From Mycolicibacterium peregrinum (lineage in GTDB: Bacteria > Actinomycetota > Actinomycetes > Mycobacteriales > Mycobacteriaceae): a stretch of 64,000 nucleotides of DNA. Within the stretch, counting starts at the first letter, position 1; each line of letters begins with the position of its first letter. Positions 60,069 to 64,000 of the stretch are shown in pieces. The translations under genes and the position numbers were made by a program. The notes under the pieces were generated by a model. That model searched no databases. It was not told the DNA's origin and saw nothing but the letters and a program-made list of their open reading frames with translations. The stretch covers positions 1 to 64,000 of the forward strand of contig NZ_LZSY01000106.1 of the NCBI RefSeq assembly GCF_001665625.1, written 5' to 3'.

Positions 60069-60848
60069 CTAGCGGAAGGAACCGGCTCCCCCGTCGACGA
60101 GCAGGGTCTGCCCGGTGAGATAGGTGGAATCGTCACCGATCAGGAAGGCCACGACCGCCCCGATGTCGTCGGTGGGGTCGCCGATTCGTTTGAGCGAGGT
60201 GCTCCTGACGACCGCCTCGTACTGTTTGGGCGCCATGTCGCGCAACACTTTCAAGCCGTCCGTCTCGGCAAGCGGGCAGACCACGTTGACGCGGATCCCG
60301 TCGACGCCCCATTCGAGGGCGGCAACCTTGGACATGCCGCGAATCGCTTCTTTGGCGCCGGCGTACGCGCCGAACGAGTGTGTGCCGACGGTGCCCGCGG
60401 CGGAGCCGAGGTTGACGATGGATCCACCGCCACCGTTGACCATGACCGGGTGGACCGCCTGCATCAGCCGGAACGTCGCCCGCGGCCCCGTGTCGTGGAC
60501 GCGCTCGTATTCCTCGGCGGGAATGTCGACGAACGGGATGGGTCCGGCGCTGGCGACGGCATTGTTGACCAGTCCGTTCACCGTGCCGAACGCCTCGAGT
60601 GCCGCGTCGACGATGCGCTGGGCGCTGTCGGCGTCACGTAGGTCCGCAACCACCGATGCCACCTCGAATCCGGCGTCGGTGAATTCCGCTGTGGTGTTTG
60701 CCAATACCTCGTCGAGGATGTCGGTCACCAATACGCGCGCCCCACGGGACAACAACGCGGTCGCGATGCCTTTGCCGACACCGCGGGCGGCTCCGGTGAC
60801 GATCGCGACGTGGCCGTCCAGTGAGTGCGGATGGCTGTAGGTGGACAT
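60069..60848 (-). CDS. Short-chain dehydrogenase/reductase
   Basis: The 259-residue protein has the NAD(P) loop TGAARGVGKG, NNAVASAGP, and the catalytic YAGAK (Tyr, Lys) with SIVNLGSAAG giving the serine. NVVCPLAETDGL and VDGGAG complete the pattern. The substrate is unknown. It is divergent from a VOC-family gene, with 77 bp between starts. Confidence 0.93.
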   Translation of the reverse strand: MSTYSHPHSLDGHVAIVTGAARGVGKGIATALLSRGARVLVTDILDEVLANTTAEFTDAGFEVASVVADLRDADSAQRIVDAALEAFGTVNGLVNNAVASAGPIPFVDIPAEEYERVHDTGPRATFRLMQAVHPVMVNGGGGSIVNLGSAAGTVGTHSFGAYAGAKEAIRGMSKVAALEWGVDGIRVNVVCPLAETDGLKVLRDMAPKQYEAVVRSTSLKRIGDPTDDIGAVVAFLIGDDSTYLTGQTLLVDGGAGSFR

Positions 60849-60925
60849 GGACCTGCCTTTCGGATTCGGCCAGATTTGGCACGCTAACTCATATGATCAA
60901 GCGCTGACGAGGAAGTCGAGGAACC

Positions 60926-61408
60926 ATGTTGAGTGACCTACGTTTCTGCCATCTGGTCGTCGGCGTGACCGACATGGACCGGGCCCTCGGTTTCTACCGT
61001 GGCCTGTTGGGCATGGATGTGGTGTTCGACCAGTTGATTTCGGGTGAGCCGTTTGATGCGGTCCTGCACTCGTCCCGCCGGCAAGAGGGTCGTGTGGTCG
61101 GGGGAGTCGTGGGCGGAGTCATGCTCGAACTGCTCAGCCTCGGGTCGTCGACCCCGCCTGGACCCGGGAAACGAGGCATCGTCGGCAATCAGAACATCGC
61201 ATTGTCGGTCACCGATCTCGACGCCACCTACCGCGCCGTGATCGACGCGGGCTTCCAGCCTGTTCAGGAGCCCTTCCCGATCGACCGGGTCCGGATGTTC
61301 TTCGTCAACGACCCCGACGGCACCGCGGTGGAATTCGTCGAGTTTCCCGGTGGCGCCCGCAGCAGCTATGAAATGCATCGCGGCGCAGACCTCAGTGCAG
61401 AAAGCTAA
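60926..61408 (+). CDS. VOC-superfamily (glyoxalase/dioxygenase-like) protein
   Basis: The 160-residue protein has two beta-alpha-beta-beta-beta modules. CHLVVGVTDMDRALGFYRGLLGMDVVFDQ is at the start and FVNDPDGTAVEFVEF at the end, with metal-ligand candidates His in the first motif and Glu in VEFVEF. Members isomerise, cleave or bind small aldehydes and aromatics. It is followed by a RidA-like gene in the same direction, 61 bp on. Confidence 0.87.
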   Translation: MLSDLRFCHLVVGVTDMDRALGFYRGLLGMDVVFDQLISGEPFDAVLHSSRRQEGRVVGGVVGGVMLELLSLGSSTPPGPGKRGIVGNQNIALSVTDLDATYRAVIDAGFQPVQEPFPIDRVRMFFVNDPDGTAVEFVEFPGGARSSYEMHRGADLSAES

Positions 61409-61469
61409 CAGTCACCTGCTTCGTACACATCCACCCCACCGAGGGTAAGGCGGCCTGCCACACTGGGGC

Positions 61470-61871
61470 ATGGCCATCGAGTTGGTGCGTGGTTCTCGGT
61501 TGTTCTCGGGCGTGCCCTACGCCTACGCGGCGATCGCACCTGCAAGCGGCATGATCTTCACCGCGGGCGCCTGCCCACTCGATGATCAGGGGCAGGTCGT
61601 TGCTCCCGGCGATGTCGCCGCCCAGGCCCGCCAGGCGATGGGCAATCTCCGGATTACCTTGCAGGAGTGTGGTGCCCAGTTGTGCGACGTGGCGAAGACG
61701 ACGATTTACGTCGCCAGTGGTCAACGTGACGATCTCGCAGTGGCGTGGAGCGAGGTGGTGTCGGCTTTCGCCGACCATCGGCCGCCGAGCACGCTGTTGG
61801 GCGTGGCAGTCCTCGGGTACCCTGATCAACTCGTCGAGATCGAGGCGATCGCGGTGCCGCCGGTCAAGTGA
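61470..61871 (+). CDS. RidA/YjgF-family protein
   Basis: The 133-residue protein has the RidA pattern FTAGACPLDDQGQVVAPGDVAAQARQAMGNLRITLQECGAQLCDVAKTTIYVASG, with a late YPDQLVEIEAIAV. RidA enzymes deaminate reactive enamine/imine intermediates. The 3' end overlaps the convergent beta-propeller gene by 8 bp. Confidence 0.92.
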   Translation: MAIELVRGSRLFSGVPYAYAAIAPASGMIFTAGACPLDDQGQVVAPGDVAAQARQAMGNLRITLQECGAQLCDVAKTTIYVASGQRDDLAVAWSEVVSAFADHRPPSTLLGVAVLGYPDQLVEIEAIAVPPVK

Positions 61872-62802
61872 CCGGCGTGAGGTCGGTCCCGGCCGGGGGT
61901 TGCAGCCGCCGCAGTTTGCCGTCGATGGCCGTGACATACAAAGCATTGCCGTCGGGGCCCGGGCCCACCCGCACCGAGGTCGGTCCGTTGGGCGGCAGGG
62001 AAAGTTGGCTGAGCCCTTTGGCTATCGTGCAGATGCGGCCGGTGTCCGTGTTCACCGCGTAGACCTCGCCCGCGGTATCTCCGGCTACGTACAACGTTCC
62101 GTCGCGGGTGGCCTGCATGTCGTCGGAGCCGGCAATCAGCCCGGGTAACCGCGCCACGGTCGAGGTGGCGTTCGGCTTGTCGAGGGGGAGCCGCAAAACC
62201 GTTGACAGGGCCGAGTTCTCGGTATACAGCGCGGTGCGGTCGGGGGTCAGTGCCAGCCCGTTGGGCAACGGGGTGCTGGACCAGGATTTCGTGTGGCGTC
62301 CGGTGGTGGGGTCGTAGCGGTCGATGCCCCGCGGAGGGACGGTCAATTGCGAGAAGATCAGATCGCCGTCCGGCAGGAACAGCAGGCCATTCGGTGAGGG
62401 CAGCCCGGTGAGCAGCGTCGTCGATTGACCGGCTGTCACGTCCAGTCGTTGCAAAGTTCCGCGCGACGTGCCGGGATTGTTTCCGGTCAGGAAGTACAGG
62501 TCATTCCCTGAAAGTCGCAGGCCCGCTGGATGATCGAGACCTGACAGCACTGTGCTGCTGTTTCCCTCGTCATCGACGTGAAGTAGTCGACCGTCGTTGA
62601 TCGCGCTCACGTAGAACCCGCCGCGGCCGTCCGGTTCGAGGTTCTCCAGAGCGCCCAGTCCGCTGGCCACCGTGGTCATCTGCCAGCGCTGGCATGCGCC
62701 AGTACGCGCATCGGCGCCAGGCGTTGCGCATGCGATTGGTATGGCCGCCACGAACAGGGTCGCGACGGCACCTGCCACGGCGCCAATTGCCTTCTGCAGC
62801 AT
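61864..62802 (-). CDS. Secreted beta-propeller protein (SMP-30/ScyD-like)
   Basis: ATG 62802 begins a signal peptide (MLQKAIGAVAGAVATLFVAA) ending near a cysteine; the 312 residues form six-bladed-propeller repeats with DGRGGFYVSAIND, GLRLSGNDLYFLTG, NGLLFLPDGDLIF, NGLALTPDRTALYTEN and DGTLYVAGDTAGEVYAVN. The fold is that of gluconolactonase/SMP-30 or ScyD-type proteins. The ligand is unknown. A TetR gene lies divergent. Confidence 0.85.
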   Translation of the reverse strand: MLQKAIGAVAGAVATLFVAAIPIACATPGADARTGACQRWQMTTVASGLGALENLEPDGRGGFYVSAINDGRLLHVDDEGNSSTVLSGLDHPAGLRLSGNDLYFLTGNNPGTSRGTLQRLDVTAGQSTTLLTGLPSPNGLLFLPDGDLIFSQLTVPPRGIDRYDPTTGRHTKSWSSTPLPNGLALTPDRTALYTENSALSTVLRLPLDKPNATSTVARLPGLIAGSDDMQATRDGTLYVAGDTAGEVYAVNTDTGRICTIAKGLSQLSLPPNGPTSVRVGPGPDGNALYVTAIDGKLRRLQPPAGTDLTPVT

Positions 62803-62834
62803 CAACTCACCCCTCAGTCATCTCACGCTGAGTT

Positions 62835-62869
62835 TGATACCTTTTAGTATCGGATGCCAAAAGGTATCA
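62835..62869. promoter_or_regulatory. Inverted repeat between propeller gene and TetR gene
   Basis: TGATACCTTTT (62835-62845) and AAAAGGTATCA (62859-62869) are perfect 11-bp arms with a 13-nt spacer. They lie 8 bp from the TetR start and 33 bp from the propeller start, a probable autoregulatory site. Confidence 0.7.
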
Positions 62870-62876
62870 TGAATCC

Positions 62877-63500
62877 GTGGAGAAGGACGACGATCGATCG
62901 GTCGAACAGTCACGGCCGATGACGCGCCGACGCGTCGAGACCCGTCAGCGGCTGCTGGATGCTGCATTCTCGGTGTTTGCCTCAAAAGGGTTCGGGCGTA
63001 CCAGGATCGATGACATCTGCCAAGCCTCGGGCTATACCAAGGGCGCCTTCTACTCGAACTTCGGCACTCTTGACGAGTTGTTCCTGGCTCTCTATCGCGA
63101 ACAGTCGCGCGGGTTTGCCGAGCACACCATCAGATTCCTGGCCGCCGAACCGGGTGACACGGTCGAGGCCACGATCCAGGCCTGGTCGCAGGGTCTGCCC
63201 ATCGACCGGGACTGGCTACTGATCAACACGGACTTCGTCCTGTACGCGGCCCGCCGCCCTGACGTGCAGCTGGAACTCGCCACAGCACGGTCGCAGATGC
63301 GCGAGGACTTCACTCATATACTCGCCGACCACATCCGTGATCGGGCGCCGGATCTTCCGGCGTCGCTACCCACGCCGGCCGAAATGGCGCGGGCGCTGGT
63401 CACGGTCTACGACGGGGCAATCTCGCAGCTCATCCTCGACATGGACGAAACCTCGGTGCGAAAGCACTTCGCCGACATTGCCAGTGCGCTGCTCGGGTAG
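62877..63500 (+). CDS. TetR-family transcriptional regulator
   Basis: GTG 62877 gives 207 residues with HTH TRIDDICQASGYTKGAFYSNFGTLDELFLA and a helical ligand domain. It is divergent from the secreted propeller gene across a strong inverted repeat. Confidence 0.93.
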   Translation: MEKDDDRSVEQSRPMTRRRVETRQRLLDAAFSVFASKGFGRTRIDDICQASGYTKGAFYSNFGTLDELFLALYREQSRGFAEHTIRFLAAEPGDTVEATIQAWSQGLPIDRDWLLINTDFVLYAARRPDVQLELATARSQMREDFTHILADHIRDRAPDLPASLPTPAEMARALVTVYDGAISQLILDMDETSVRKHFADIASALLG

Positions 63501-63596
63501 AACTCACACACAGCCTGACGACAGTGTGAACGGCTCCTTACCGGACGGATACTGCCGGGAAACTGGATCGCCGAGGGGCGCTGCGACGGTAGGACG

Positions 63597-63881
63597 ATGA
63601 CCGCAGACGCTGTTGATCCACTCTGGCTTCGGCCGGTGGCCGCGCCATCACCGGTGGTGAACCGGGCTCCACGGGCCAGCGCCGACGTGCGTCAGGCGCA
63701 GGCGTTCATCGCCCTTCTTGAGGATGAAATGGTCGACCTGCAAACGCAATTGGAGCGGATCAACGCGCGCGTCACGGACGGTCGGCCGGGGGCGCTCCAT
63801 CATCAGGCCGCGGTGCGTACGCGACTCAACGAGGTGAGGCGCCTGCTCGACGCCCTCATCTTCAGGTTTCCTTCCGCCTGA
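63597..63881 (+). CDS. Hypothetical protein, small helical
   Basis: The 94-residue protein has a Pro/Ala-rich start and a long amphipathic helix region (QAQAFIALLEDEMVDLQTQLERINARV) suggesting a coiled coil. No family was recognised. TAGGA lies about 5 nt before the ATG. Confidence 0.6.
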   Translation: MTADAVDPLWLRPVAAPSPVVNRAPRASADVRQAQAFIALLEDEMVDLQTQLERINARVTDGRPGALHHQAAVRTRLNEVRRLLDALIFRFPSA

Positions 63882-64000
63882 GCCTCCAGTCGCCGATGAC
63901 GGCCAGGCGGCGGCGCTACTGGGCCGGCGCAGTCCATGCTCCAAGGATAGGGCCTGGCCGTCGACCTCGACTGATCACACCCTCGAGTTTGGTGAAGGCA

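Noticed and set aside
1..64000. CRISPR arrays, insertion sequences, rRNA genes, riboswitches or prophage
   Set aside because: No regularly spaced repeats, transposase or integrase motifs, rRNA sequence or recognised riboswitch core were found on reading both strands.

Overview
The window is high-GC actinobacterial DNA and most probably comes from the chromosome of a fast-growing Mycobacterium (Mycolicibacterium). Supporting signs are a 13E12-type DUF222/HNH gene, a WhiB3-like regulator, two MspA-type porins, a KatE-type catalase, many TetR regulators, frequent GTG starts and ATGA/GTGA operon overlaps. I saw no rRNA, insertion sequence, CRISPR array or prophage.

Layout. 1-13.2 kb: a truncated DUF222/HNH gene whose 3' end reads into enolase-superfamily sequence, then a carboxylic/sugar-acid island with a LysR regulator, two D-2-hydroxyacid dehydrogenases, a complete Dpp-type ABC importer, a TauE-like exporter, an IclR regulator and a glucarate dehydratase. 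13.3-21.6 kb: a WhiB3-like protein, an ACS-type MFS transporter, CsbD, an iron-linked trio (iron-containing redox enzyme, CDGSH protein, HemK-like methylase), KatE, and a three-gene operon with an alkyltransferase-like protein. 21.6-28.7 kb: two TetR-controlled oxygenase loci, one of them hydroxylase, P450 and MFS efflux, the other an MpaB-type oxygenase with a hydrolase. Both have clear palindromic operators. 28.7-32.6 kb: a two-component system with a divergent secreted protein, then an OPRT-like and a HAD protein.

33.15-34.8 kb: an array of 12 tRNA genes enclosing an HNH endonuclease gene. Immediately downstream (34.9-39.2 kb) is an oxidative-stress type operon: Tat-exported catalase-like peroxidase, cytochrome b561, secreted-repeat protein, ECF sigma factor, zinc anti-sigma factor and RNase Z. 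It is preceded by a SigL-like promoter. 39.3-43 kb: a HicB-like hypothetical protein, twin MspA porins and a GapB-type GAPDH.

43.1-45.3 kb: a four-gene alkylation-damage operon with every junction overlapping (ECF sigma factor, Ogt, 2OG-Fe(II) oxygenase, stand-alone Ada zinc domain lacking the methyl-acceptor cysteine). 45.3-53.2 kb: TetR and a KstD-like flavoprotein, then an L,D-transpeptidase divergent from DsbA-CcdA across a perfect palindrome, followed by BlaI-BlaR-type regulators, ArsR and a second DsbA-like protein. 53.3-64 kb: secreted lipase, several TetR regulators, a DUF1214-sulfotransferase pair, a secreted GH6 enzyme, a Tat-exported protein, SDR, VOC and RidA proteins and a secreted beta-propeller protein.

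The themes are redox and DNA-damage defence and TetR-controlled oxidative metabolism. The most unusual parts are the tRNA array with its embedded HNH gene, the alkylation operon, and the palindrome that may tie a peptidoglycan cross-linker to thiol-oxidation genes and a BlaI/BlaR pair. All functions are inferred from motifs read by eye; no database search was run.
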